Assembly: GCF_013694105.1 (NCBI RefSeq)
Contig: NZ_JACEFG010000001.1
Coordinates: forward strand, 1,240,001 to 1,304,000
Direction: 5' to 3'
Length of the DNA stretch: 64,000 bases
Source of the DNA: Halobacillus locisalis
Lineage (GTDB): Bacteria; Bacillota; Bacilli; Bacillales; Halobacillaceae
Both the position numbers and the translations under genes were made by a program. A model generated the notes under the pieces. The model searched no databases. It was not told the origin of the DNA and saw only the letters and a program-made list of their open reading frames with translations. Below are positions 32,947-41,792 of the stretch, one piece after another. Numbering within the stretch: position 1 is the first letter of the stretch; each line of letters starts with the position of its first letter.

Positions 32947-34356
32947 ATGCTTCACTTACGACCAAAATCTCTACCTAGCCTTTTTGAATCTGTGGCCTTA
33001 TTACTGTTCACGATTGTCATGATCAGCGTATTTATTACTCAAATTCAAAGCGTGCCTCATGTGCCTATTCTGCTCGGGATTCTACTGATGCTGACATATG
33101 GATTCATCAAAAGGATGTCCTTTAAAGAATTACAAAGTGGCATGATTGAAGGAGCTCAAACAGGAATGGGGGCTGTACTACTCTTCTTCCTGATCGGCAT
33201 TCTCATCGCTAGTTGGATGGCTAGCGGGACAATACCTACACTAATGAATGTTGCTTTTTCTTTGGCTGGTGGACCATGGTTTCTAGCCATTGTGTTCGCT
33301 GTAACTGCGATTGTAGGTGTCGCTTTAGGTAGTTCATTCACTACCGCTGCTACTGTAGGAGTAGCCTTCATCGGAGTAGCCCAATCGATGGATGTCTCAC
33401 TCGCGATGACCGCAGGAGCCATCGTGTCAGGAGCTTTCTTTGGTGATAAAATGTCTCCTCTTTCAGATACGACGAACCTGGCCTCTACAGTCGTCGATGT
33501 CGACTTATTTGAGCACATCCGGAACATGTCATGGACAACGATCCCGGCTTTTATCATTACATTCATCTTGTTTGTCCTATTATCTCCGGATCAACAGGCT
33601 TCCGGAGGACAGCTTAGCGGTATTCGAGAAGGGCTTGCTGATGCAGGATTAATGCATTGGAGCTCTTGGATTCCACTTGCTATTCTCGTTGCTTTAACTA
33701 TTACGAAACGACCAGCCTTTATTTCATTAGCTGCCAGCAGTCTTGTTGCTACATTTATTGCAGGTATTCGTGGAGTATTAGAATGGTCTGCACTGTGGAC
33801 GACATGGTTTGATGGATTTCAAGCGGATACGAGTAATGAAGCCGTCAACAGCCTTCTTACTCGTGGAGGGATGAACAGTATGCTATTTACTGTGTCACTT
33901 GTTATTTTGGCGCTGGCACTAGGCGGGTTATTCTTTAAAACAGGAATCATTCCGGCTATACTCGAAAGCGTTCAGCAGTCTCTCAGGTCTGCGAGATCTG
34001 TGACCTTATCAACCGCCTTTACCGCTATTGGAATCAACCTTTCAATCGGAGAACAGTATTTGTCTATTTTATTGACAGGAGAAGCATACCAGGACATGTA
34101 CGAGAAAGCTCAGTTAGCAAAAAAGAACCTTTCACGCACATTGGAAGATGCCGGAACCGTCATTAACCCGCTAGTACCTTGGAGCGTTTGCGGTGTTTTC
34201 TTATCAGGCGTACTCGGGGTACCCGTGCTTGACTATCTACCATTCGCTTTCTTCTGCTTGTTAAGCCCTATTCTGACGATTCTGTTTGGCTTTACAGGAA
34301 AGACTCTGACATATAAAGAAAACGAACAAATAGAGGAAACCAAGATCGCTCAATAA
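32947..34356 (+). CDS. nhaC: NhaC-family transporter under T-box control, probable tyrosine transporter
   Basis: A 469-residue membrane protein of the NhaC family with about 12 helices; family motifs include GALLFFLIGILIASW-like residues near 80, GSSFTTAATVGVAFIGVA (about 133-150) and SGAFFGDKMSPLSDTTNLAST (about 158-180). NhaC proteins exchange Na+ for H+, or Na+/H+ plus an organic acid. A tyrosine T-box leader makes Na+-coupled tyrosine transport more likely here than pure sodium export, in line with comparative work linking YheL/NhaC homologues with Tyr T-boxes. The start is ATG 32947 after GAGGAGGAA; the frame upstream runs into the terminator hairpin. Confidence 0.9.
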   Translation: MLHLRPKSLPSLFESVALLLFTIVMISVFITQIQSVPHVPILLGILLMLTYGFIKRMSFKELQSGMIEGAQTGMGAVLLFFLIGILIASWMASGTIPTLMNVAFSLAGGPWFLAIVFAVTAIVGVALGSSFTTAATVGVAFIGVAQSMDVSLAMTAGAIVSGAFFGDKMSPLSDTTNLASTVVDVDLFEHIRNMSWTTIPAFIITFILFVLLSPDQQASGGQLSGIREGLADAGLMHWSSWIPLAILVALTITKRPAFISLAASSLVATFIAGIRGVLEWSALWTTWFDGFQADTSNEAVNSLLTRGGMNSMLFTVSLVILALALGGLFFKTGIIPAILESVQQSLRSARSVTLSTAFTAIGINLSIGEQYLSILLTGEAYQDMYEKAQLAKKNLSRTLEDAGTVINPLVPWSVCGVFLSGVLGVPVLDYLPFAFFCLLSPILTILFGFTGKTLTYKENEQIEETKIAQ

Positions 34357-34471
34357 AATCAAACTTCTTATTATCAAGTGGTCGGTCAACACTATGCGTC
34401 ATAAGAATTTTCTTATCATCGTTCAAAGACATTTCAATGAAAGGTTAAAGGTCTAGATTCGTCGCTTTTTC

Positions 34472-34501
34472 AAAAAACACCCTATCCCAGGGTGTTTTTT
34501 T
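34472..34501. terminator. Terminator between nhaC and a GNAT gene
   Basis: AAAACACCCT-ATCCC-AGGGTGTTTT with T7; it overlaps the last codons of the convergent GNAT gene. Confidence 0.92.
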
Positions 34502-35006
34502 GTGTCAGGGATTCAAGTTTTGTCCAGCCAAGACCGCTCAGCAGATGAGTAGTGTCACCCAGCTTCAATTGGTCATTTCGAGTATGTTTGGCACCTAGTT
34601 TAAGATAGAAATGGACAGCGTCGTTTCCATCCATCACCCAAACAATCATGGATGTGAACTGTCGCTTCCTTAATTCTATTGCCACTCTTCTGATCAAGGA
34701 TTGTCCAATGTTTCGCCCTTGATACTGCTCTAACAAATAAATGGCATATAATTCACCATCATATCCGCTCTTACCCGTTCTTTCTTTACCTGCATGTACA
34801 TATCCGATAATATGACCTTTCTCCTCTGCCACGAAAAGGATCGAACCGTCACCGATCTTTGTTTTCCACCTTTCTGTTTTACCTTCAACCGTCATCTCAC
34901 GCAATACTTTGTCGTCTACTATTCCTTTATATGTACTTTGCCAAGACTGAACGGTCACCATTGCGATACCGGACGCATCTTCTTTTGTAGCTTGTCTGAT
35001 TTTCAT
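34482..35006 (-). CDS. GNAT family N-acetyltransferase
   Basis: A 174-residue GNAT with motif A ELYAIYLLEQYQGRNIGQSLIRRVAIELRKRQ (about residues 88-118) and a C-terminal HFYLKLGAKHTRNDQLKLGDTT. It is a paralogue of the protein at 30030-30566; both share IRxATKEDASGIAxVxVxSWxSTY at the start and the YDGELYAIYLLEQYQ core. The last codons lie inside a terminator hairpin. Substrate unknown. AGGAGAGG precedes ATG. Confidence 0.85.
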   Translation of the reverse strand: MKIRQATKEDASGIAMVTVQSWQSTYKGIVDDKVLREMTVEGKTERWKTKIGDGSILFVAEEKGHIIGYVHAGKERTGKSGYDGELYAIYLLEQYQGRNIGQSLIRRVAIELRKRQFTSMIVWVMDGNDAVHFYLKLGAKHTRNDQLKLGDTTHLLSGLGWTKLESLTQKNTLG

Positions 35007-35070
35007 TTCTTTCCTCTCCTTTGAATAGAACGCTTAGAATCATTCAAACTATAGATAGGCAGGTGATTAG

Positions 35071-35904
35071 ATGGATAAATATGAACAGCACGAAGACCAT
35101 AATGAAACGTGGCATATGGGCCATGCTGAGGCAGAGCAAGTCATTGAAGATGTCGCTTTTTACCGTACACTTATCGTCAATGTCATTTTCATCGGAAAAC
35201 CGAAAGATAGCAACTGGGTTCTAGTTGATTGTGGTATTGGAAACTACGCCAAAAGAATTATCGAAGCGGCAGAAAAAAGATTCGGTGAACACCCTCCAAA
35301 GGCCATCATTTTAACACATGGGCACTTCGACCACGTAGGTTCAGCCGAAAAATTGGCTGAACACTGGAATGTTCCGATTTTCATTCACCCGAAAGAAATG
35401 GATTATGTAACGGGTAAGCGTGATTACCCTGTCGGTGATGCAACGGTCGGTGGTGGTTTATTCTCTATTCTATCGCCTTTCTTCCCTACAAAGCCGGTTG
35501 ACATCAGTAAGTATATTCATCCCATTCCCGAGAATGGATCTCTCCCATTTCTTGACGACTGGAAAGTACTCCTGACACCCGGGCATACACCAGGGCATAT
35601 TTCACTCTTCCGTGAGAGCGATCGCACTTTGCTTGCAGGTGACGCGATTATCACCGTGAAACAAGAATCAAGCATGGCAGTTTTCATTCAACACCAGCAT
35701 ATCCATGGGCCTCCTGCGTACTTCACCCACAACTGGGAGAATGCTGAGGAATCGGTCAAAACGCTGGCCAAATTGCAACCCCGGGTAGTCATGACTGGTC
35801 ACGGTCTGCCTATGGAAGGTGAACTTCTAGCGGAGCAATTGCAAGAATTGGCCGGAAATTTCAAAGAGTTAGCCGTGCCGAAACATAAGAATAAGCTCCA
35901 CTGA
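35071..35904 (+). CDS. MBL-fold metallo-hydrolase
   Basis: A 277-residue metallo-beta-lactamase-fold enzyme. The zinc motif THGHFDHVGSAEKL is near residues 92-105, followed by TPGHTPGHISLF (about 170-181), LAGDAIIT (Asp ligand) and VMTGHGLPM. It resembles glyoxalase II-like and lactonase-like hydrolases; substrate unknown. GCAGGTGATTAG precedes ATG 35071. A terminator follows. Confidence 0.9.
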   Translation: MDKYEQHEDHNETWHMGHAEAEQVIEDVAFYRTLIVNVIFIGKPKDSNWVLVDCGIGNYAKRIIEAAEKRFGEHPPKAIILTHGHFDHVGSAEKLAEHWNVPIFIHPKEMDYVTGKRDYPVGDATVGGGLFSILSPFFPTKPVDISKYIHPIPENGSLPFLDDWKVLLTPGHTPGHISLFRESDRTLLAGDAIITVKQESSMAVFIQHQHIHGPPAYFTHNWENAEESVKTLAKLQPRVVMTGHGLPMEGELLAEQLQELAGNFKELAVPKHKNKLH

Positions 35905-35908
35905 TTCC

Positions 35909-35944
35909 AGACGCTTAAAGGGTTGATCCTCTAAGCGTCTTTTC
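35909..35944 (+). terminator. Intrinsic terminator after the MBL gene
   Basis: AGACGCTTA / TAAGCGTCT stem, then TTTTC. Confidence 0.88.
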
Positions 35945-35969
35945 TGATAGAACCACTTCCTCTTCTCAT

Positions 35970-36734
35970 TCAGTGTAGTAGAGCGTACAATTTCTTTAAC
36001 CCCTCCAATAATCGAGGACTCGGACGGCAGTATAACGACTCTTCAAGGATGTGAATCCGCCCCTCTCGAACGGCCTCCAAATCAGCCCAGCCAGGGCGCT
36101 TTCGCACATGGTCCGGATTCATCTTCTCCTCTTTCACTCCCACCCATACCATACAAATATGATCTGGCCTTCTCTTCCTGACCTCGTCCCAATCTGTCTG
36201 CACATTCGCTTGTTCCAGGTCGTAGAAAACATTGTAGGCGCCTGCAAGCTCACTTATTTCTGATAACCAATTGGTTCGACCAGGTGTAAAAATCGGCTTT
36301 GGCCACCATTCCCAATATAGAGCCGGCTTATACTCTTCATTCATCGCACTGGTCTTATATTTCTCAATTTCTGCAGAAAACTCAGCAGCCCTTTCCTTCC
36401 CTAACTCAGGCTCCCCTATAGCAGCCCCTACAGTACGGATGTCTTCTGCGATTTCTTCTAAGCTGTTGGGGTTCAAAATGATATAAGGCAATTCTCGCTT
36501 GATTAATCCTTTAATATTTTGATCCATTCCTGGTACCGAAAGCGAGGCAAGTACAAGGTCCGGCTTGAGTTCCTCGACTTTATCTAGGTCAATCGATAAG
36601 TCCGGCCCAAGTTTTGGTAACGACAAAACTTGTTCAGGATAATCAGAATAATTATCGACACCAACCAACAACTCCGTTTTCCCTAAATAAGCGATAATTT
36701 CAGTATTGCTTGGGCAAATCGACACAATCCTCAT
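35970..36734 (-). CDS. Cobalamin/siderophore-binding-like protein without signal peptide
   Basis: A 254-residue protein of the BtuF/FhuD substrate-binding fold: MRIVSICPSNTEIIAYLG, then VDNYSDYP, KLGPDLSIDLDKVEELKPDLVLAS and GRTNWLSEISELAGA, ending in RPSPRLLEGL. It lacks a signal peptide or lipobox when started at ATG 36734 (preceded by AAGGAGAGAG), so it is probably cytoplasmic and may not be a transporter component. The frame extends to 36782 but that part is hydrophilic with no export signal either. No permease or ATPase gene is adjacent. Confidence 0.82.
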   Translation of the reverse strand: MRIVSICPSNTEIIAYLGKTELLVGVDNYSDYPEQVLSLPKLGPDLSIDLDKVEELKPDLVLASLSVPGMDQNIKGLIKRELPYIILNPNSLEEIAEDIRTVGAAIGEPELGKERAAEFSAEIEKYKTSAMNEEYKPALYWEWWPKPIFTPGRTNWLSEISELAGAYNVFYDLEQANVQTDWDEVRKRRPDHICMVWVGVKEEKMNPDHVRKRPGWADLEAVREGRIHILEESLYCRPSPRLLEGLKKLYALLH

Positions 36735-36830
36735 GTTCTCTCTCCTTTTTTCGAAATTATCTGATGTTTCAATTTTCTCCATTATAGCTTATATTTGAGT
36801 TAAGGAAAAAAGTGAGAGGGGCTAAGCATT

Positions 36831-37658
36831 ATGACGACAACTCTCTTAGATACACCAAAGGGAATTGTAGAGTTTTCATATAAAGGAATTGGACCGACTG
36901 TACTTTTGCTAAAAGGTGGACATTCCACTCGAGAAACGGATTTATCACATAGCAGCTTGGTTTATGAGGGATACTCCCTCCTATCTATTTCTAGACCAGG
37001 ATATGATTACACAGAACCATCTACAGGGAAAACGCCTGAAGCATTTGCGGAAACGATCGTGGATGTGCTTGACCACCTAAACATCAAAACCGTAAACGTT
37101 ATCGCCATTTCTGCCGGAGGTCCTACAGCTATTGCCTTGGCAGCAAATCACCCAACGCGTGTAGACAAACTGATTTTAGAAGCCGCCCTCACCTCCCCAT
37201 GGGAAAAGCGTAAAAAACAGCAAGCAAAGCTCCTTTTCGGTCCTGTAGAAAAAGCGGTATGGGGTGGACTACACACGATGCTAAAACTTTTCCCGGACCT
37301 AGTCATGAAGCAATTGCTTTCAGAAATGACAACTGAGAATGTCGAGGATTATCTAAATGAGCTATCTCCAAACGACCGTCGCTTCATATACGATATGCTA
37401 GCCACGTCTCAATCCGGTAAAGGCTTCGTATTAGACTTGGATCACACAGTGACCGATATGACAAAAATACAAGCACCCGTGCTAGGAATGTATTCACAAA
37501 AAGATAAAAGTGTTCTATACACGAATGCACTTCTGCTAAAATCAAAAATCCCGCATTCAGAAGTTTTTGAAGTGAACGCCGATAGTCATCTTATATGGAT
37601 AGGTAAAGACGCCAAACAAGTGTGGAACAAACGTTTAGAGTTTTTATCTCAAGCATAA
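36831..37658 (+). CDS. Alpha/beta hydrolase
   Basis: A 275-residue alpha/beta-hydrolase fold protein. The nucleophile elbow AISAGG is around residues 92-97 (Ser94), the acid Asp is in MYSQKDKSV (about 225) and His in NADSHLIW (about 252), giving a full triad. The oxyanion region is LLKGGHSTRET. Substrate is unknown. It is followed after 15 bp by a gene of unknown function with its own ribosome site, suggesting a two-gene operon. Confidence 0.87.
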   Translation: MTTTLLDTPKGIVEFSYKGIGPTVLLLKGGHSTRETDLSHSSLVYEGYSLLSISRPGYDYTEPSTGKTPEAFAETIVDVLDHLNIKTVNVIAISAGGPTAIALAANHPTRVDKLILEAALTSPWEKRKKQQAKLLFGPVEKAVWGGLHTMLKLFPDLVMKQLLSEMTTENVEDYLNELSPNDRRFIYDMLATSQSGKGFVLDLDHTVTDMTKIQAPVLGMYSQKDKSVLYTNALLLKSKIPHSEVFEVNADSHLIWIGKDAKQVWNKRLEFLSQA

Positions 37659-37673
37659 ATGAGGAGGTACACC

Positions 37674-38531
37674 ATGGATGAGTTGAAATGCACACAAATG
37701 TTGGACCGTTTTCTTCTGTTTTATGATCAAGCATCCATAGAACAAGCAGACTTTTCTAGAAAGCTGGAATTATGGACAAAGTATTATGATTTCCCACATG
37801 TTCCTCCTGGGTATAAAAAGAACCAACTTTCTAAGGAAATGCTTGAATATGGATGGGGCCAGTATCCTCTTATATACGACCAGATTAAATATTTCGAAAT
37901 GGACCCTATACATTGGCAGGAAAGACTCAGCCAAATCAAGCAAATCTTAAATGTCCGATCCTCCGTATCAGCCTCCATACTCTTTTTCGTTGGAACCTTT
38001 GAAACCGATCCGTTTATCATTGAAGATAAAAATGAATATTTGTTGTGTTTTCCTGTGGAAGTTGGATCTATTGATTTTAGAATGACACAAGAGCTGACCC
38101 GTGTTGTCAACTGCACAGAATCAGGAATGGCCCCCAGTCATACAAGAACCCTTGCTCAACTCATCTTTCAAGAAGGCATTGCGTTACATACAGCGCACCA
38201 ACTTCTGGGTGAGGAACAACGCAATGATGCGATTCCCTACTTCAAGGACGAAGCCTGTACCCGTGAGCCTAATCGTGTCATGATGAACATTCTATCCCAC
38301 CTAGACCGAACGGACTATGAAGCTCTATACTCCTTCACCAAGGGTACTGGAGCGTCTGGATTTGAGAAAGAAGCGAATTATACTGGTTGGAACCTGGTCG
38401 AGTATCTACTTAGTCAAGGAGCTACATTGAATGAACTAGCCTCTCTAAAAGCGGAAGATGTAGACCATTTGGTCGAACGATCCCTTTATTCGATCCTTAA
38501 TAAAGCGTATCTCACACAGACTCAGGAGTAA
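37674..38531 (+). CDS. Protein of unknown function, possible degenerate zincin
   Basis: A 285-residue soluble protein. I do not recognise it with certainty. The region around residues 143-188, TQELTRVVNCTES...LAQLIFQEGIALHTAHQLLG, has the layout of DUF2268-type zinc peptidases (HExxH, then EGxA), but the first motif reads QELTR, keeping Glu and losing both His. If the relation is right this is a pseudoenzyme or uses other ligands. The start is ATG 37674 after GAGGAGGTA. It is 15 bp downstream of the alpha/beta hydrolase, with no terminator between. Confidence 0.6.
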   Translation: MDELKCTQMLDRFLLFYDQASIEQADFSRKLELWTKYYDFPHVPPGYKKNQLSKEMLEYGWGQYPLIYDQIKYFEMDPIHWQERLSQIKQILNVRSSVSASILFFVGTFETDPFIIEDKNEYLLCFPVEVGSIDFRMTQELTRVVNCTESGMAPSHTRTLAQLIFQEGIALHTAHQLLGEEQRNDAIPYFKDEACTREPNRVMMNILSHLDRTDYEALYSFTKGTGASGFEKEANYTGWNLVEYLLSQGATLNELASLKAEDVDHLVERSLYSILNKAYLTQTQE

Positions 38532-38591
38532 CAATCCTTATCAAATTGAACTTTTTTCACTTAGGGACTTTCATTCATTTTGGGCTTCTGT

Positions 38592-38597
38592 TATACT
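38592..38597 (+). promoter_or_regulatory. Extended -10 promoter of the cold shock gene
   Basis: TG-T-TATACT at 38589-38597, with a weak -35 (TTTCAT) 17 bp upstream. It implies a 5' leader of about 125 nt, the usual length for temperature-responsive csp leaders. Confidence 0.6.
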
Positions 38598-38729
38598 ATA
38601 GTTAATTATTGTTGTTCGATCAGATTCATGCAAGAGAAGATGTTTCGAAAGATGTCGTCTTGATGGAACTTTGAAGAGCAAGAATAGTAATACAATGTGG
38701 ATTCTTATCCACGCAGGAGGTAATTGTAC

Positions 38730-38927
38730 ATGGTTGAAGGTACAGTAAAATGGTTTAACGCAGAAAAAGGTTTCGGATTTATTGAAGTAGAAGGTCAAGA
38801 CGACGTCTTCGTACACTTCTCTGCTATTCAAGAAGAAGGTTTCAAGTCTCTTGAAGAAGGACAAGTTGTAACTTTCGAAATCGAAGAAGGTCAGCGTGGA
38901 CCACAAGCAGCTAACGTTCAAAAATAA
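38730..38927 (+). CDS. cspB: Cold shock protein (CspA family)
   Basis: A 65-residue OB-fold RNA/ssDNA-binding protein. Both RNP motifs are present: GFGFIEV (RNP1) and VFVHFSAI (RNP2), with W8, F15, F17 and F27 as stacking residues. It melts mRNA structure at low temperature. ATG 38730 follows GCAGGAGGTAA. Which of the B. subtilis paralogues (B, C or D) it matches cannot be decided; the symbol is by family. A long leader upstream and an intrinsic terminator downstream define a single-gene unit. Confidence 0.95.
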   Translation: MVEGTVKWFNAEKGFGFIEVEGQDDVFVHFSAIQEEGFKSLEEGQVVTFEIEEGQRGPQAANVQK

Positions 38928-38935
38928 TAACTTAT

Positions 38936-38965
38936 AAAAAGATTCCCTTCGGGGAATCTTTTTTT
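38936..38965 (+). terminator. Intrinsic terminator after csp
   Basis: AAAGATTCCC-TTCG-GGGAATCTTTTTTTT. Confidence 0.95.
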
Positions 38966-39161
38966 TGGTTTCATCACTCTTTTTCTTCATACAATCCCCC
39001 TTCGCCCTATTATCACTGCACATCAAAATGCTCATGACACCTTTCAAGCCATCTACTTTCGGTTCTTCAAAGTGAGGAGTGGCCTGTTGCGTGGAAACCT
39101 GAACCTCTAAAGATTCAACTTCAATGTGGAGTTCTACTGATGACAGCACCATACTCTGTGA

Positions 39162-39339
39162 GGTTCTGTTCGCACTATTTGTAGCATAGTGGGATGGAAA
39201 ACGCGGAGCCTCCCGCGGAGAGGGACCTAGGCGAGACCCCACAGGGAGTGTCAACGAGCGAGGAGGCTTGCCGGCTTCTCCCCGCAGGAGAGCGAGTCGT
39301 TTTCCATCCCACGGTGTTCTTATAAGATCTAACAGAACC
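39162..39339 (+). repeat. Solitary hairpin module C
   Basis: The inner module has arms GTGGGATGGAAAACG (39189-39203) and CGTTTTCCATCCCAC (39298-39312), and the shared core (GGACCTAGGCGAGACCCCAC, AGGAGGCTTGCCGG, GCGAGTCG). An outer inverted repeat GGTTCTGTT / AACAGAACC (39162-39170, 39331-39339) encloses it. It is not within a TIR-bounded element, so hairpin modules also occur alone. The flank 38966-39161 contains nothing I can identify. Confidence 0.85.
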
Positions 39340-39365
39340 GTTCCACTGACTTCTTCAACATTCTG

Positions 39366-39402
39366 AAAAAAGGAGCATCGAAATCATCGATGCTCCTTTT
39401 TC
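39366..39402 (-). terminator. Intrinsic terminator after the methionine aminopeptidase gene
   Basis: AAAAAGGAGCATCGA / TCGATGCTCCTTTTT stem. Confidence 0.93.
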
Positions 39403-39411
39403 ATAATTCGA

Positions 39412-40173
39412 TTACTTTTCTTCCTCTTCTTGCTCTGTCAAAATCACCGGTCCGTCTTTCGTAATCGCAACAGTGTGCTCATACTGGGCTGACAACGTTC
39501 CATCCACAGTGCGAGCTGTCCAGTTATTCTCATCCATTTCAGTTGCCCATCCACCGATATTGATCATAGGTTCAATCGTGATGACCATTCCTTCTTTTAA
39601 GCGCGCTCCTTTTCCTGCTACCCCAAAGTGAGGAATGTATGGGTCTTCGTGGATGGATTCTCCAATTCCATGTCCTGTGAAGTCACGAACAACAGAATAT
39701 CCTTCTGCCTCGGCATAAGATTGAATCGCATGCCCAATATCACCGATGCGGTTTCCTACTGTCGCTGCTTCAATCCCTTTATAAAGAGACGTTTTCGTTA
39801 CGTCCATCAATTTACGTGACTCTTCACTAATTTCTCCGACAGCGTGTGTCCAAGCGGAATCCGCCAACGCTCCATTCAAGTTGACGACCATATCGATTGT
39901 CACGATGTCACCTTCTTCAAGCCGCTCTTTACGAGGGAAACCATGACACACTTCATCGTTAATGGAAGCACATGTGGTGAATTCATAGCCCTGGTACCCT
40001 TTTTGCTCACCAGTCGCTCCACGCTCTGCTAAATATTTCTCAACAAAGTTCTCAATTTCCATTGTTGTCACACCCGGTTTAATAAAAGAGCGCAACTGCT
40101 TGTGCACACTAGCAAGAAGCTTTCCCGCCTCGTGCATCAATTCTATTTCTCGTTTACTTTTACGTTTAATCAT
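39412..40173 (-). CDS. map: Type I methionine aminopeptidase
   Basis: A 253-residue pita-bread fold enzyme that removes initiator Met from nascent proteins. The metal ligands are seen in order: Asp in VTIDMVVNLNG, Asp in LADSAWTHAVG, His in RDFTGHGIGESIHEDP, Glu in ITIEPMIN and Glu in QYEHTVAIT. It lies away from the ribosomal protein cluster where the essential map gene sits, so it is likely the second copy (B. subtilis YflG/MapB-like). The acidic C-terminus (QEEEEK) is unusual. Confidence 0.9.
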   Translation of the reverse strand: MIKRKSKREIELMHEAGKLLASVHKQLRSFIKPGVTTMEIENFVEKYLAERGATGEQKGYQGYEFTTCASINDEVCHGFPRKERLEEGDIVTIDMVVNLNGALADSAWTHAVGEISEESRKLMDVTKTSLYKGIEAATVGNRIGDIGHAIQSYAEAEGYSVVRDFTGHGIGESIHEDPYIPHFGVAGKGARLKEGMVITIEPMINIGGWATEMDENNWTARTVDGTLSAQYEHTVAITKDGPVILTEQEEEEK

Positions 40174-40264
40174 ATTCCCAGTCCTTCCTGTATCTCTTTA
40201 CGTATCTGCGACTACCCTATTGTATGATATCGAAAAAAGTGACTTGCGACTACCCCGGTGCATG

Positions 40265-40819
40265 CTATTCTACTGGTTTGATTATTCGTGCAGGATTTCC
40301 TGCAATAAAAACATCATCAGGAATATCTTCTGTCACAACAGATCCAGCCCCAACGACTACATTGTTTCCGATTGTTACGCCAGGATTGATGATCGCTCCT
40401 CCACCAACCCAAACGTCATCGCCGATCTTTATCGATTTCCCTGACTCCAATCCACTTGCTCTCGTCTTCCTATCCATCGGGTGTGATGATGTATAGATTT
40501 GCACGTTCGGACCGATCAACACACGCTTACCAATATGGATGGGACACACATCAAGAAACACACAATTAAAGTTCGCGAAGAAACCTTCTCCGATATGGAT
40601 ATTGTATCCATATTCACAATAGAAGGGAGGTTCTAGACCGTAATCACCTTCAATAGAACCTAATAAGCTTTCGACTAGCTGTTGACGGTAATGGGTTTCT
40701 GTATCTTTGGTCCGATTGAGATCATGAGTGATCTGACGAGCTCGAGAGCGTTCGTGAACCAATTCGTCATTCCAAGACTCATACAACTCTCCCGCTATCA
40801 TTTTTTCTTTTTCTGTCAT
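40265..40819 (-). CDS. maa: Maltose/galactoside O-acetyltransferase
   Basis: A 184-residue left-handed beta-helix (LbH) acetyltransferase. The hexapeptide repeats are clear in IHIGKRVLIGPNVQI, IKIGDDVWVGGGAIINPGVTIGNNVVVGAGSVV (about 125-162), and the catalytic His is in YTSSHPMD. The N-terminal domain EKEKMIAGELYESWNDELVHERSRARQI is the Maa-type start. It transfers acetyl from acetyl-CoA to sugars such as maltose or glucose. It is divergent from a GNAT gene. Confidence 0.9.
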   Translation of the reverse strand: MTEKEKMIAGELYESWNDELVHERSRARQITHDLNRTKDTETHYRQQLVESLLGSIEGDYGLEPPFYCEYGYNIHIGEGFFANFNCVFLDVCPIHIGKRVLIGPNVQIYTSSHPMDRKTRASGLESGKSIKIGDDVWVGGGAIINPGVTIGNNVVVGAGSVVTEDIPDDVFIAGNPARIIKPVE

Positions 40820-40951
40820 GATACCACCCTCTTCTGTTGGTCCTGCGGTTCTTTCTTTACTTTATCATACTTTTTCGCTAGGCTGAATTTATCAAGAAAA
40901 GCGACCATTCCTTATTCAAAACTAGATAAACTATATGCAGGAGATGATTTT

Positions 40952-41461
40952 TTGGATACACGTGAACTGAACGGCTCTGATGCCGAAGTTTATTACGAAC
41001 TACGATTAGAAGCATTATTAACCAATCCTGATGCTTTTATCACTACATATGAGCAAGAGAAACAAAAACCGAACCCACTCAAAACAACCGCCGAGCGGTT
41101 AGACTCAGACATCTCCCGAACGTTCGGGCTTTTTATTGAAGAAAAACTTTCAGGGGTCGTAACCGTGATGAAACAAACACACCCGAAGTTTTCTCACAAA
41201 GCCACTATTCTTGCTATGTATATCTCCCCTTCGGCAAGAAGAAAAGGCGGAGCTGCAAAACTTCTACAAGAAGTCATCACCTTTGCCAAAGCCATCAACT
41301 TGGAGCTTCTCCAGCTTAGTGTTGTGACAGAAAACCAACCCGCTAAGCAACTTTATGAGAAGGTCGGTTTCGAGTCATTCGGGATAGAAGAAAAAGCCAT
41401 CAAACTCCCTAATCGTTACTTGGATGAAGAACATATGGTCCTTTTCTTACAAAACGAATAG
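40952..41461 (+). CDS. GNAT family N-acetyltransferase
   Basis: A 169-residue GNAT with motif A LAMYISPSARRKGGAAKLLQEVITFAKA (about 88-115) and VTENQPAKQLYEKVGFESFG. I take TTG 40952 (leading to LDTRELNGSDAEVYYEL) as the start because AGGAGA lies eight bases upstream; the open frame extends back to 40682, but that part is antisense to maa. It lies directly before a repeat element. Substrate unknown. Confidence 0.82.
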   Translation: MDTRELNGSDAEVYYELRLEALLTNPDAFITTYEQEKQKPNPLKTTAERLDSDISRTFGLFIEEKLSGVVTVMKQTHPKFSHKATILAMYISPSARRKGGAAKLLQEVITFAKAINLELLQLSVVTENQPAKQLYEKVGFESFGIEEKAIKLPNRYLDEEHMVLFLQNE

Positions 41462-41550
41462 ATTCTTAAGTATATTCCATTTAATCCCCCTTATCTTGAA
41501 GAGCCCGTTTAGAGATGTTTTGGTGATTTCCGTTACCTCATGAAGTTTTC

Positions 41551-41669
41551 GAAGGTCCGGGAAATGACTCGCTTTCCGTGGGCATATGCTGAGCTTCCTC
41601 AGGCTTCGCCTTGCGGGATCTCACCGGTCATGTACATCCCACAGGAGTCTCGCCATTTCCCGGACCTTC
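41551..41669 (+). repeat. Hairpin module B2
   Basis: Arms GAAGGTCCGGGAAATG and CATTTCCCGGACCTTC, as in A2, with core GACTCGCTTTCCGTGGG and CCACAGGAGTCTCGC. Confidence 0.9.
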
Positions 41670-41792
41670 TTGCTTTTATGAGGGGAACGGAAACATAAGA
41701 TGAGCTGGTTCACCTCCAAAAAAAGCGGCTGTGCGGGTATTTTGCTAGCCAACGCACTGTTCATGTAGTAGGTTCGTTCCACTACATTTTGA

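Noticed and set aside
40205-40260. Direct repeat CTGCGACTACCC / TTGCGACTACCC near maa
   Set aside because: Two copies only, 12 bp, no array; not a CRISPR or a known site.
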